This document shows positions 7,603 to 16,889 of a DNA stretch of 64,000 nucleotides, in pieces (position 1 is the stretch's first letter; each line of letters opens with the position of its first letter). A program made the position numbers and the translations under genes. Origin of the DNA: Chitinimonas_A lacunae (GTDB lineage Bacteria > Pseudomonadota > Gammaproteobacteria > Burkholderiales > Chitinimonadaceae); contig NZ_JBHSBU010000001.1 in NCBI RefSeq assembly GCF_042650885.1, positions 2,480,001-2,544,000 of the forward strand. The letters run 5' to 3'. The notes below the pieces were generated by a model. It was not told where the DNA came from, searched no databases, and worked only from the letters and a program-made list of their open reading frames with translations.

Positions 7603-8955
7603 TTACATCCCCGGCAATACGCCACGCATACCCTTGAGCAGCTTGAACATGCCCTTACCCGAGAACTGCTTCATCATCTTCTGCATCTGCTCGAACTGAT
7701 TCAGCAGCCGGTTCACTTCCTGCACCGACACGCCGGCACCCGCGGCAATACGCCGCTTGCGGCTGGCCTTGAGCAGTTCGGGCTTGCGCCGCTCTTCCGG
7801 CGTCATCGAATTGATGATGCCTTCGATCCGCGCCACCGCCTTATCAGCGCCCGCCCCTTCGATTCCCTGCGCCATCTGGCTCAGTTGGCCCGGCAGCTTG
7901 TCCATCAGCGCGCCCATGCCGCCCATGCGCTTCATCTGCTGGATCTGCATCTTGAAGTCTTCCAGATCGAAGCCCTTGCCGGCCTTCATCTTCTTGGCGA
8001 GCTTTTGCGCTTCTTCGACATCAACGGTTTTTTGCACATCCTCGATCAGCGACAGCACATCGCCCATGCCGAGAATCCGCGAAGCCATCCGCTCGGGATG
8101 GAACGGCTCCAGTCCGCCGACCTTCTCGCCCACACCGATAAACTTGATCGGCTTACCGGTGACATGGCGCACCGACAGGGCTGCACCGCCACGGGCGTCG
8201 CCGTCCATCTTGGTCAGGATCACCCCGGTCAGCGGCAGGGTTTCATTGAAGGCCTTGGCGGTATTGACCGCATCCTGGCCCTGCATCGCGTCGACCACGA
8301 ACAAGGTCTCGATCGGATTGAGCCGGGCGTGCAGGGCCTTGATCTCGGCCATCATTGCCTCGTCGATGGCCAGGCGACCGGCCGTATCGACGATCAATAC
8401 ATCAAAGAAATGACGCTTGGCATAGTCGAGAGCCGCCACGGCGATATCGACCGGCGCCTGTGACGGGTCGGAGGCGAACCATTCGACCCCGATCTGGCCT
8501 GCCAGCGTCTTCAACTGCTCGATAGCGGCCGGGCGGTAGACGTCGCAACTGACCACCATCACCTTCTTGCGTTGCTCTTCCTTGAGTCGCTTGGCCAGTT
8601 TCCCTGTGGTGGTGGTCTTACCGGCGCCTTGCAGACCGGCCATCAGCACGATGGCCGGCGGCACGGCGGCGAGATTGAGGGCGTCGTTCTGCTCGCCCAT
8701 CAGCTTTTTCAGCTCATCGTGCACCACGCCGATCACGGCCTGACCCGGTGTCAGGCTGCCCATCACCTCTTCGCCGATGGCGCGCTGGCGCACATGGTCG
8801 ATAAAGGTCTTGACCACCGGGAGCGCCACATCGGCTTCAAGCAGCGCCATGCGCACTTCGCGCATCGCATCTTTGATATTGTCTTCGGTCAGCCGCGCAT
8901 GACCGCGCAGGGTTTTGACGACTGTCGCCAGCCGGCCGGAAAGATTATCGAACAT
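7603..8955 (-). CDS. ffh: Signal recognition particle protein Ffh
   Basis: Ffh is the SRP GTPase that binds 4.5S RNA and signal peptides and targets inner-membrane proteins to FtsY. The chosen start (MFDNLSGRLATVVKTLRGHA) gives 450 residues, matching the family. The open frame continues far upstream without similarity. The N domain is followed by the G domain with GLQGAGKTTTTGKLAKRL (about residue 105), DTAGR and TKMDGDARGG. The C-terminal M domain is methionine-rich (MQIQQMKRMGGMGALMDKLPG and the final GMFKLLKGMRGVLPGM). It is divergent from the CcsA-like gene, a frequent pairing in proteobacteria. Confidence 0.97.
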   Translation of the reverse strand: MFDNLSGRLATVVKTLRGHARLTEDNIKDAMREVRMALLEADVALPVVKTFIDHVRQRAIGEEVMGSLTPGQAVIGVVHDELKKLMGEQNDALNLAAVPPAIVLMAGLQGAGKTTTTGKLAKRLKEEQRKKVMVVSCDVYRPAAIEQLKTLAGQIGVEWFASDPSQAPVDIAVAALDYAKRHFFDVLIVDTAGRLAIDEAMMAEIKALHARLNPIETLFVVDAMQGQDAVNTAKAFNETLPLTGVILTKMDGDARGGAALSVRHVTGKPIKFIGVGEKVGGLEPFHPERMASRILGMGDVLSLIEDVQKTVDVEEAQKLAKKMKAGKGFDLEDFKMQIQQMKRMGGMGALMDKLPGQLSQMAQGIEGAGADKAVARIEGIINSMTPEERRKPELLKASRKRRIAAGAGVSVQEVNRLLNQFEQMQKMMKQFSGKGMFKLLKGMRGVLPGM

Positions 8956-9087
8956 CGCTGCAACACCCTTTCGGCCGCGCGCCGTGGAAGCGGACGCCGA
9001 CCCTCGTGTTAGACTGCCACCGTCGCTCCGGCACAAGCCCGGACCGACGCTGATTAAAATCATATAGTTTACCCGAGTTCGCAGGTG

Positions 9088-9900
9088 ATGCCTTCCGCGC
9101 CCATCGTAGCCTTTGTCGTCTGGTTCGCCTATCTGCTGCTGGCCGTCTGGCTGCTGCTCGGCCGGCGCCGTCCGCATGCCCGGCCGGACCAACGGCAACG
9201 ACTGGAGCATCTGCTGCTCGGGCTGCTGCTGGCCCTGCATGCACCGCTGGTGTTCTATCCGCTGCTGGGACCAGTGCCGCACTTCGGCGCCCGCGAAGCA
9301 CTGACTCAATTGACCTGGCTCGCCACCCTGATCTACTGGTCGGCGGCCTTTCTGATCCGGCTTGAAGGGCTACAGACCATCCTGGTCCCGGTCGCCGCCG
9401 CCAGCCTTGGCCTATGCCTGCTGTTGCCACCGGGCCATCCCACGCCTCACCTGGCCCGGCCGCTGACCCAGATGCATTTCGCCATCGCCATGCTGTCCTA
9501 TGGTTTTCTGGCGGTGGCCGCTGGACTGGCCGTATTGATGCGCCTGGCCGACCGTGCCCTGCATGACCCGGCGCATGGACTATGGCGCCAACTGCCACCC
9601 TTGCTGGCGCTCGAGCGGCTGCTGTTCACCACCTTGACCCTGGGCTTTGTGCTGCTGACGGCCACCCTGCTCACCGGTATCTGGTTCGGCGAGCAACTGT
9701 TCGGCGCTGTACCGGGGCTGGGACATAAAGCCATCTTCTCCCTGGCAGCCTGGCTGATCTTTGCCGTGTTGCTCTGGGGCCGCCATCGTCATGGCTGGCG
9801 CGGCAAACTGGCGGTGAACTGGACCCTGGCCGGCTTTACCGTAATGCTGCTGGCCTATGTCGGCAGCCGTTTCGTGGTGGAAACCCTGTTACGGCGCTAA
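9088..9900 (+). CDS. CcsA/YpjD-family cytochrome c assembly-type membrane protein
   Basis: This is a 270-residue integral membrane protein with about eight hydrophobic segments and the CcsA/CcmC-like pattern. Conserved histidines occur in QMHFAIAMLSYGFLA (about residue 132) and GLGHKAIFSLAAW (about 213), positions used for haem contact in the cytochrome c biogenesis family. The family member next to ffh is usually called YpjD, and its exact role is not settled. The ATG is preceded by GCAGGTG. It is divergent from ffh with a shared promoter region. Confidence 0.85.
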   Translation: MPSAPIVAFVVWFAYLLLAVWLLLGRRRPHARPDQRQRLEHLLLGLLLALHAPLVFYPLLGPVPHFGAREALTQLTWLATLIYWSAAFLIRLEGLQTILVPVAAASLGLCLLLPPGHPTPHLARPLTQMHFAIAMLSYGFLAVAAGLAVLMRLADRALHDPAHGLWRQLPPLLALERLLFTTLTLGFVLLTATLLTGIWFGEQLFGAVPGLGHKAIFSLAAWLIFAVLLWGRHRHGWRGKLAVNWTLAGFTVMLLAYVGSRFVVETLLRR

Positions 9901-10327
9901 AATCCGCCAGCACGTCTACCGGCAACCGACTGCCGGCAAGGTTTCGGATATTTTTATAAAACTTTCTAATTCCGATATCTCCCGCTGTGCGTCTTGCACA
10001 GATATTTCCTGATTTTTTCTATTTACAACAATCCGCCAAGCGGAGTGTCGTCTTGTCGCGCCCGGACCGGCGTTGGCCCGGCGACGGATGGCCGATCGCC
10101 TAAACTGAAGCGTCCGCTATCCGCATGGGCGGCTTGATTGGACTGCGTTTCAGGACTATTCCGGAGACTGGGACCGGGCGCCACGGCCACGACCATGGCA
10201 CACGGGTCTTGTTTAACTTTACAAGCCGACTTGACAAAGGCATTATTTGGGCGGTCCGAACCATGGCGCACGTCATGACGTGCAGATCAAAGCGGGCTTT
10301 ATTTCGGCAATATCGATCGAGTTCATC
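9901..10327. other. Non-coding region upstream of pilB
   Basis: It contains a small hairpin just after the upstream gene (CCGGCA, loop ACCGAC, TGCCGG at 9919-9936), an AT-rich tract around 9945-10020, and a TTGACA at 10231-10236 without a convincing -10 at the right distance. A TGGCAC near 10196 is wrongly spaced for sigma-54. It most likely carries the pilB promoter, which I cannot place. Confidence 0.5.
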
Positions 10328-12037
10328 ATGGCGCAAGCCCCTTCCATTTCCGGTATCGCGCGCGCCCTGGTCCAGCAGGGCAAGCTGCTGGACGCCGACG
10401 CCGAAGCGATTCAGGCTCAGGCGCAGTCGTCCAATGTTGGCTTTATCCAGGCACTGATCAGCAGTAAAAAGCTGAACGGCCTGCAGGTCGCGGAATTCGC
10501 AGCCAATACCTTTGGCTACCCGATGTTCGACCTGGCCCAGATCGACACCGCCTATATCCCGCAAGGCGTGCTCGACCCCAAATTGATGCAGAGCCGGCGC
10601 ATTGCGCCCCTGTTCAAACGTGGCACCAAGCTGTTCGTCGCCACCGCCGACCCGACCAATCTGCAAGCGCTCGAAGATGCCAAGTTCCAGACTGGCATGA
10701 TGATCGAGCCCATCGTGGTCGAAGACCCCAAGCTCGGCCAGCTGATCGAGAAACTGATCGAAGCCAGCGGCGGCAATATGAAGGATCTGGCCGTCGATCA
10801 GGACGAGCTGGAACTCGCCGGCGGCGAACAGGAAGAAACCCAGCCCGAGGTTGCCACCCTCGACGTCGATGACGCCCCGGTGGTGAAGTACATCCAGAAG
10901 ATCCTGCTCGACGCCATCAATAGCGGCGCCTCGGATCTGCACTTCGAGCCCTACGAGAAGTTCTACCGCATCCGTATCCGGATCGACGGCGTATTGCGCG
11001 AAATCGCCCAGCCGCCGCTGGCCATCAAGGAAAAGATCGCTTCGCGGATCAAGGTGATCTCCAAGCTCGATATCTCGGAAAAGCGCATTCCGCAGGACGG
11101 CCGGATGAAGCTCGTGCTGTCGAAGAACCGCGCCATCGACTTCCGGGTATCAACGCTGCCCACGCTGTTCGGCGAAAAGATTTGTATGCGGATTCTTGAT
11201 CCGTCTTCCGCCACGCTCGGCATCGATGCGCTGGGCTACGAGCCGGAGCAGCGCGCCGCGCTGCTGGAAGCGATCCACCGCCCCTACGGCATGGTGCTGG
11301 TGACTGGCCCGACCGGTTCGGGCAAGACGGTGTCGCTCTATACCTGTCTCAATATCCTTAACGAGCCGGGCATCAATATCTCGACCGCCGAAGATCCGGC
11401 GGAAATCAACCTGCCCGGCATCAACCAGGTCAACGTCAACGACAAGGCCGGCCTAACCTTCTCGGCCGCACTGAAATCGTTTCTGCGGCAGGATCCGGAC
11501 ATCATCATGGTCGGTGAGATCCGTGACCTCGAAACCGCCGATATCGCGATCAAGGCCGCCCAGACGGGCCATATGGTGTTCTCCACCCTGCACACCAACG
11601 ATGCGCCGGCCACATTGTCGCGGATGCTCAATATGGGCATCGCTCCGTTCAATATCGCCTCGTCGGTGATTCTGATCACTGGCCAGCGGCTGGCCCGCCG
11701 GCTGTGCAGCAACTGCAAGAAGCCGGTCGATGTGCCGGTCGAAGCCTTGCTGGCCGCCGGCTTTAGCGAGGCCGATCTCGATGGCAGTTGGCAGCCTTAT
11801 GGTCCGGTCGGCTGCGATGTCTGCAAAGGCTCGGGCTACAAGGGTCGGGTCGGTATTTATCAGGTGATGCCGATCAGCGACGAGATGCAACGTATCATCA
11901 TGCGCCAAGGCACTTCTCTCGATATCGCCGACCAGGCGAGGCGCGAGGGCGTACGCGACCTGCGGCAATCGGGGTTGCTGAAAGTGAAACAAGGCTTGAC
12001 CTCGCTGACCGAGGTGGAAGCCGTCACCAACGAATGA
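10328..12037 (+). CDS. pilB: Type IV pilus extension ATPase PilB
   Basis: PilB is the cytoplasmic hexameric ATPase that powers pilin polymerisation. The start chosen gives MAQAPSISGIARALVQQGKL and 569 residues, the normal length. The upstream in-frame extension has no similarity. The order is: T2SSE N-terminal domain (about 1-150), then the ATPase core with DLHFEPYEKFYRIRIRIDG, Walker A GPTGSGKT near 328, an Asp box (PAEINLPGINQVNVN), Walker B PDIIMVGEIRD, and the His box HTNDAPATLSRM. A tetracysteine zinc site CSNCKKP...CDVCKGSGY is near 460-500. It is the first gene of pilB-pilC-pilD. Confidence 0.97.
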   Translation: MAQAPSISGIARALVQQGKLLDADAEAIQAQAQSSNVGFIQALISSKKLNGLQVAEFAANTFGYPMFDLAQIDTAYIPQGVLDPKLMQSRRIAPLFKRGTKLFVATADPTNLQALEDAKFQTGMMIEPIVVEDPKLGQLIEKLIEASGGNMKDLAVDQDELELAGGEQEETQPEVATLDVDDAPVVKYIQKILLDAINSGASDLHFEPYEKFYRIRIRIDGVLREIAQPPLAIKEKIASRIKVISKLDISEKRIPQDGRMKLVLSKNRAIDFRVSTLPTLFGEKICMRILDPSSATLGIDALGYEPEQRAALLEAIHRPYGMVLVTGPTGSGKTVSLYTCLNILNEPGINISTAEDPAEINLPGINQVNVNDKAGLTFSAALKSFLRQDPDIIMVGEIRDLETADIAIKAAQTGHMVFSTLHTNDAPATLSRMLNMGIAPFNIASSVILITGQRLARRLCSNCKKPVDVPVEALLAAGFSEADLDGSWQPYGPVGCDVCKGSGYKGRVGIYQVMPISDEMQRIIMRQGTSLDIADQARREGVRDLRQSGLLKVKQGLTSLTEVEAVTNE

Positions 12038-12062
12038 GCGCCGAATCGAAGGAGCAACCGCG

Positions 12063-13295
12063 ATGGCGGTAAACACCAAGAAAACAGCAGCAACGGTCAA
12101 GGAACAGATCTTCACCTGGGAAGGCCGCGACCGCGCCGGCAAGGTGATGCGCGGCGAAATGCGCGCGGCTAGCGATGCCGTGGTGCGTGCGAGTCTGCGC
12201 CGCCAGGGTGTCAACGTCACCAAGATCAAAAAACAGTCGCGCAGCGTCGGCCGCAAGATCACCGACAAAGACCTGACCATGTTCACCCGGCAGCTCGCCA
12301 CCATGCTGAAATCGGGCGTGCCGCTGCTGCAAGCCTTCGATATCGTGGCCAAGGGCCATGCCAACCCCAGCATGACCCGGCTGCTGCTCGATATCAAAAA
12401 CGATGTGGAGACCGGTAGCAGCCTGACCCAGGCCTTCCGCAAGCATCCGCTCTATTTCGACCAGTTGTTCTGCAACCTGGTCCAGGCCGGCGAACAGGCC
12501 GGTATTCTGGATTCGCTGCTCGATCGTCTTGCCACCTACAAGGAAAAAATCCTGGCGATCAAGGGCAAGATCAAATCGGCCCTGTTCTACCCGACCGCGA
12601 TTATCGTGGCGGCGGTGATCGTGGTGGCGGTGATCATGATCTTCGTGATCCCGGCCTTTAAGGAACTGTTCTCGGGCTTTGGTGCCGACCTGCCAGGGCC
12701 GACCCAGTTGGTGATCACCATGTCCGACTTCTTCGTCGAATACTGGTGGGCCATGTTCCTCGGCGTTGGTGGTTCGATCTACGGCTTTATCCAGGCCAAG
12801 AAACGCTCCAAGAAGCTGCAAGAGTCGCTTGACCGCACCTTGCTCAAGCTGCCGGTGTTCGGCGATATCATCCGCAAGGCCACGATCGCCCGCTGGACCC
12901 GTACCATGTCCACCATGTTCGCCGCCGGTGTGCCGCTGGTTGAAGCGCTCGATTCGGTCGGGGGGGCTTCGGGCAATGTGGTGTATCAGAATGCCACCCG
13001 GAAAATCCAGACCGAGGTCAGCACCGGTACCAGCCTGACGGTTGCGATGCAGAACAGTGAAGTGTTCCCGAGCATGGTGCTGCAGATGGTGGCCATCGGT
13101 GAGGAATCTGGTGCGCTCGACTCGATGCTGGGCAAGATCGCCGACTTCTTCGAACGCGAGGTCGATGATGCGGTCGATGCGCTGACCAGCCTGATGGAAC
13201 CGATGATCATGATGACACTGGGTCCACTGATCGGTGGTCTGATCGTCGCCATGTATCTGCCGATCTTCAAGATGGGTGCTGCGATTGGCGCCTGA
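12063..13295 (+). CDS. pilC: Type IV pilus inner-membrane platform protein PilC
   Basis: PilC is the membrane platform that couples PilB to pilin insertion. The 410-residue protein carries two T2SSF domains (FTRQLATMLKSGVPLLQAFD near 77 and WTRTMSTMFAAGVPLVEALD near 280), each followed by EEAG-like motifs (VQAGEQAGILDSLL, VAIGEESGALDSML). There are three long hydrophobic segments (IIVAAVIVVAVIMIFVIPAF; MFLGVGGSIYGF; the C-terminal MIMMTLGPLIGGLIVAMYLP). It begins 25 bases after pilB behind GGAG, and overlaps the pilD start. Confidence 0.97.
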   Translation: MAVNTKKTAATVKEQIFTWEGRDRAGKVMRGEMRAASDAVVRASLRRQGVNVTKIKKQSRSVGRKITDKDLTMFTRQLATMLKSGVPLLQAFDIVAKGHANPSMTRLLLDIKNDVETGSSLTQAFRKHPLYFDQLFCNLVQAGEQAGILDSLLDRLATYKEKILAIKGKIKSALFYPTAIIVAAVIVVAVIMIFVIPAFKELFSGFGADLPGPTQLVITMSDFFVEYWWAMFLGVGGSIYGFIQAKKRSKKLQESLDRTLLKLPVFGDIIRKATIARWTRTMSTMFAAGVPLVEALDSVGGASGNVVYQNATRKIQTEVSTGTSLTVAMQNSEVFPSMVLQMVAIGEESGALDSMLGKIADFFEREVDDAVDALTSLMEPMIMMTLGPLIGGLIVAMYLPIFKMGAAIGA

Positions 13296-14157
13296 TTTCC
13301 TGTTGTTGCTGGCGCACCAGCCGTTCTGGCTGGTGTCGGCTGTCTTTGTGCTGGGCCTGCTGATCGGCAGTTTCCTCAATGTGGTGATCCATCGCCTCCC
13401 GCGCATGCTGGAGGCCGATTTCCGCCACGAGTGCGCCAATCTCGACCGCTCCGAACACGACCAGATTCCGCGCGGTCCCACCTACAACCTGGTGGTGCCG
13501 CGTTCGGCCTGTCCGAGCTGCGGCACCTTGATCGCCGGTTACGACAATATCCCCGTGTTGTCCTGGCTGCTGCTGCGCGGCAAATGCCGTCATTGCAAGG
13601 CGCCCATCTCGGTACGCTATCCGCTGGTCGAACTCATCACCGGGCTGATCTCGGCCGGGCTCGCCTGGCATTACGGCTGGGGTCTGATGCTGGCAGGCGC
13701 CCTGTTGTTTGCCTGGGTATTGATCGCGCTGTTCATGATCGATCTCGATACCTTTTACCTGCCCGATAATCTGACTTTGTCGCTGTTATGGCTGGGTCTG
13801 CTGTTCAATCTGTATGAGGTATTTGTTCCGCTGAAAGCGGCTGTGCTGGGCGCAGCGGCCGGCTACCTCACCCTATGGGGTTTTGCCAAGCTGTACGAAT
13901 TGATCCGGCGTCAGCCAGGTATGGGCAATGGCGACTTCAAACTGCTGGCAGCCATCGGTGCTTGGCTTGGTGTGCTGTCGCTGCCGGCTGTGATTGTGCT
14001 GTCAGCGCTGGTTGGATCGTTGATCGGTATCAGCCTGATCCTGGCTGGTAAGCGCTCCTGGACCAACCAGCTTCCCTTCGGTCCTTATCTGGCCGGAGCG
14101 GGCCTGGCAGCCTTGCTGCTCAAACCCTATTGGATGCGTCTGATATGGGGCGTCTGA
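13276..14157 (+). CDS. pilD: Prepilin peptidase / N-methyltransferase PilD
   Basis: PilD cleaves the leader of type IV prepilins and methylates the new N terminus. The 293-residue protein has an N-terminal membrane segment (GLLIGSFLNVVIHRLPRM), the cytoplasmic zinc-binding loop with Cys79, Cys82, Cys104 and Cys107 (CPSCGTL...CRHCKAP), then the aspartyl protease sites in MIDLDTFYLPDN (Asp156/Asp158) and GMGNGDFK (Asp220). It probably starts at a GTG that overlaps the pilC end by 20 bases, and its own end overlaps coaE by 13 bases. It could also process the pilin-like proteins encoded near 53-55 kb. Confidence 0.95.
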   Translation: MLRLAPDFLLLLAHQPFWLVSAVFVLGLLIGSFLNVVIHRLPRMLEADFRHECANLDRSEHDQIPRGPTYNLVVPRSACPSCGTLIAGYDNIPVLSWLLLRGKCRHCKAPISVRYPLVELITGLISAGLAWHYGWGLMLAGALLFAWVLIALFMIDLDTFYLPDNLTLSLLWLGLLFNLYEVFVPLKAAVLGAAAGYLTLWGFAKLYELIRRQPGMGNGDFKLLAAIGAWLGVLSLPAVIVLSALVGSLIGISLILAGKRSWTNQLPFGPYLAGAGLAALLLKPYWMRLIWGV

Positions 14158-14810
14158 GCCGAATCATCGCCCTGACCGGCGGCATCGGCAGCGGCAAGAC
14201 CGCTGTATCCGACCACTTCGCCAGGCTTGGCGTCCCGGTCATCGATACCGATGTGATCGCCCGTGAACTGGGCAAGGCTGGCGCCGCCGGCACCGAAGCG
14301 GTGGCGGCCTGGCTGGGACGCGAGTATCTGACGGCCGATGGCGCCATCGATCGCGCCCGGCTGCGCGCCCGGGTGTTTGGCGACGCGGAAGCCAAGCGCC
14401 AGCTCGATCAGTTGTTCCACCCGCTGATCCAGCGCCAGGTCGAACAGGACCTCGCTGCCGTGGCACCGGACCACTCCTATTGCCTGCTGGTGGTGCCGCT
14501 GCTGTTTGAAACCGGCACCTATGTCGCCATTGCCGACCGGATTCTGGTGGTCGATTGCGATCCGGACATCCAGATAAGTCGGGTTCAGGCGCGCAGCGGG
14601 CTTGATATTGCCCAGATTCAGGCCATCATGTCGCATCAGATCGATCGCGACAGCCGTCGCCGTCGCGCCGACGATCTGATCGATGGCAACCAGCCGCTGG
14701 AAAAAGTCCAGCAGCGTGTCGCCGAATTGCACGAGTTCTATCTCAGTTGGGCAGGAGACAGAAATGCCGTTCAAGACAGCCAATCCGCCGCACCCGATTT
14801 GTCAAACTAG
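14145..14810 (+). CDS. coaE: Dephospho-CoA kinase
   Basis: CoaE catalyses the last step of coenzyme A synthesis, phosphorylating dephospho-CoA at the 3' hydroxyl. The ATG chosen gives 221 residues starting MGRLSRIIALTGGIGSGKT, with the P-loop at about residues 12-19. DTDVIAREL (substrate site) and HPLIQRQVEQDL follow, then VVPLLFETG and RVQARSGLDIAQIQAIMSHQ, all typical. The start lies inside the pilD 3' end. coaE downstream of pilD is the common arrangement in beta- and gammaproteobacteria. Confidence 0.96.
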   Translation: MGRLSRIIALTGGIGSGKTAVSDHFARLGVPVIDTDVIARELGKAGAAGTEAVAAWLGREYLTADGAIDRARLRARVFGDAEAKRQLDQLFHPLIQRQVEQDLAAVAPDHSYCLLVVPLLFETGTYVAIADRILVVDCDPDIQISRVQARSGLDIAQIQAIMSHQIDRDSRRRRADDLIDGNQPLEKVQQRVAELHEFYLSWAGDRNAVQDSQSAAPDLSN

Positions 14811-14864
14811 GGTGAATCTTGCACAATTCCAGGATCGCCTGTTAACCAGCAGCTGCGGCCTGCC

Positions 14865-15623
14865 GTGATTAGTTACGAATTCCCCATCAACGAACGTATC
14901 CGCATCCTGCTGCGGCTGGAGGATTTGTACGATCGCGTCAGCATTTTCTCCAGCAAGGAACACTGGCTGGAACATCATGCCTCGCTGCTGGTGCTGTTTG
15001 AAATCATGGAGGTAGCCAGCCGGGCCGACCTCAAATCCGATCTGCTGCAAGAGCTGGAACGACAGCGCCAGGCACTCGAAGGTCTGCGTGACAATCCGCA
15101 GATTTCCGAACAGGCGCTCGACATGGTGCTGGCCGATATCGAACACACCCACAGCCGCCTGCTCGACACCACCGGCAAATTTGCCCAGCACCTGCGTGAA
15201 AACGAATGGCTGATGGCCATCAAGCAACGTTCCACCATTCCCGGTGGCGTATGCGAGTTTGACCTGCCCTCCTACCATTACTGGCAGCAACAGCCGGTCG
15301 AGCGGCGCCAGCAGGATATCCACCAGTGGCTGCGGCCGATGCTGCCGATCAAGGAAGGCGCCGAAATCGTGCTGCGCCTGCTGCGCAACAGCGCCAAGGT
15401 CTGCCATTACACTGCCAAGGCCGGCACATTCCAGCAGATGTCGGGCGGCAAGACGGTGCAGTTGCTCAAGATCAGCGTGCCGAGCGATCTGCCTTATGTG
15501 CCTGAGCTGTCGGCCAATAAATACGCCATCAATATCCGCTTCGTGAGTCCGGCCTCCAATAGCGCCCGACCCAAACCTTGCGAGCAGGATGTCGATTTCG
15601 TGCTCGCCTACTGCAATCTATAG
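14865..15623 (+). CDS. zapD: Cell division protein ZapD
   Basis: ZapD binds the FtsZ C-terminal tail and bundles FtsZ filaments at the division ring. The 252-residue product matches the family: YEFPINERIRILLRLEDLYDR at the N terminus, then RADLKSDLLQELERQR, and WLRPMLPIKEGAEIVLRLLRNS in the C-terminal beta domain. It starts with GTG. It sits between coaE and yacG, as in many beta- and gammaproteobacteria. Confidence 0.95.
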   Translation: MISYEFPINERIRILLRLEDLYDRVSIFSSKEHWLEHHASLLVLFEIMEVASRADLKSDLLQELERQRQALEGLRDNPQISEQALDMVLADIEHTHSRLLDTTGKFAQHLRENEWLMAIKQRSTIPGGVCEFDLPSYHYWQQQPVERRQQDIHQWLRPMLPIKEGAEIVLRLLRNSAKVCHYTAKAGTFQQMSGGKTVQLLKISVPSDLPYVPELSANKYAINIRFVSPASNSARPKPCEQDVDFVLAYCNL

Positions 15624-15628
15624 CTATC

Positions 15629-15829
15629 GTGTCCGCCACTTCGCGCCAAATCCCCTGTCCTGCTTGCGGCACCCGTGCCGAATGGAGCCCTGCCAATCCT
15701 TATCGTCCGTTCTGTAGCGAACGCTGCCGGATGGTCGATCTCGGCAACTGGGCCAGCGAGCGCTATAGCGTCCCGGCACCGCTTAATGCTGACGACCTTG
15801 ACCAGTTGATCGACGAACTGCCGCAGTAA
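15629..15829 (+). CDS. yacG: DNA gyrase inhibitor YacG (zinc-finger protein)
   Basis: YacG is a small zinc protein that binds GyrB and inhibits gyrase. The chosen GTG start, five bases after zapD, gives 66 residues. The zinc site is CPACGTRAEW at the N terminus and FCSERCRMVDLGNWASERY in the centre (four cysteines), followed by an acidic tail. The longer frame starting inside zapD has no family support at its N terminus. Confidence 0.93.
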   Translation: MSATSRQIPCPACGTRAEWSPANPYRPFCSERCRMVDLGNWASERYSVPAPLNADDLDQLIDELPQ

Positions 15830-16060
15830 ATCTGGCCGTGTCAGCGCAGTCAGTTGCGTCCGGAGATTTTTAGAAAATTTTCGGACAGGCCGTCGCAAGA
15901 CTCATAGGTATTTACTGACGGAAATCATCTATTTCTGCCTCTCCCTAGCCAACTCTCCCTCCCTCGTCTCACATAAAACCTTCACCATCCGTTCAAGCGG
16001 CTGTCACGGTCGCCGCCTAATTTGCCAGGCAGCGTTTCCCTTCCATAGGACACCCTTGCC

Positions 16061-16819
16061 ATGCCGCAATCGGATTTCTTGCCCCGGCCCGCCAGAACCC
16101 GCCCGCTGACGGTCCGGCTCGCTCATCATGCTGACCAGGTCAAGGCAGCCCAGGCGCTGCGTTACCAAGTCTTTGCCGAAGAGCTGGGCGCCCGGCTCGA
16201 CAGCCGCACACCGGGACTCGATATCGATCTGTTCGACGCCTACTGCGACCATCTGCTGGTATGCGACGAGGAAAGCGAGCAAGTGGTCGGCACCTACCGC
16301 ATCCTGCCGCCAGCCCAGGCACAGCGGCTTGGCAGCTATTACTCCGATGCCGAATTCGATCTGATCCGCTTACAGTCGATCCGCCCTTATCTGGTCGAAT
16401 TGGGCCGCTCCTGTGTCCATCCCGACTACCGCACCGGTGCCGCCATCGCCCTGCTATGGGGCGGCCTGGCCGACTATATGAGCCGTTACCGTCACCGCTA
16501 TCTGATCGGCTGCGCCAGCATTGGCATGGGCGACGGCGGCTATCAGGCGGTCAGTGTGGCGCGGCAACTGCTGCAAAGGGGGCTCGCCCCGGTGGAATGG
16601 CGGGTACAGCCGCGCCAGCCTCTGCCCAACACGGCCTTCAGTGCGCAAGGCGGAGACGCGGCGATTCCGCCGTTGATCAAGGGGTATCTGCGTGCCGGGG
16701 CTTATCTGTGCGGGGAACCGGCCTGGGATGAGCGATTCAATAGCGCGGACCTGCTGCTATTGCTGCCGATGGAACGGATCGACCGACGTTACGCCCGCCA
16801 TTTTTTCAAGTCCGTCTAA
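16061..16819 (+). CDS. olsB: Ornithine N-alpha-acyltransferase OlsB-like (GNAT fold)
   Basis: OlsB transfers a 3-hydroxyacyl group to ornithine to make lyso-ornithine lipid. The 252-residue protein shows the OlsB/acyl-homoserine-lactone-synthase-like GNAT pattern: ALRYQVFAEELGAR near 33, DIDLFDAYCDHLLVCDEE near 55-70, VVGTYRILPP, then LVELGRSCVHPDYRTGAAIALLWGGLADYM. The next gene is a PlsC-type acyltransferase, the expected OlsA partner. The pair is the main reason for this call. A more distant GNAT lipid acyltransferase cannot be excluded. Confidence 0.8.
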   Translation: MPQSDFLPRPARTRPLTVRLAHHADQVKAAQALRYQVFAEELGARLDSRTPGLDIDLFDAYCDHLLVCDEESEQVVGTYRILPPAQAQRLGSYYSDAEFDLIRLQSIRPYLVELGRSCVHPDYRTGAAIALLWGGLADYMSRYRHRYLIGCASIGMGDGGYQAVSVARQLLQRGLAPVEWRVQPRQPLPNTAFSAQGGDAAIPPLIKGYLRAGAYLCGEPAWDERFNSADLLLLLPMERIDRRYARHFFKSV

Positions 16820-16889
16820 GTCGGGTCGGTGTGCTGGCAAGCGCGTGGCTGACGGGGTAAACTCGGGCTGGCTCAGCTACTGCATTCCC

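Noticed and set aside
6430..8463. Plus-strand frame of 677 codons across the DUF805 gene and ffh
   Set aside because: It spans two well-supported minus-strand genes and the hairpins between them; the composition is that of a shadow frame.
10190..10215. Sigma-54 promoter before pilB (TGGCAC...TTG)
   Set aside because: The distance between the GG and the TTG is two bases too long for the -24/-12 spacing.
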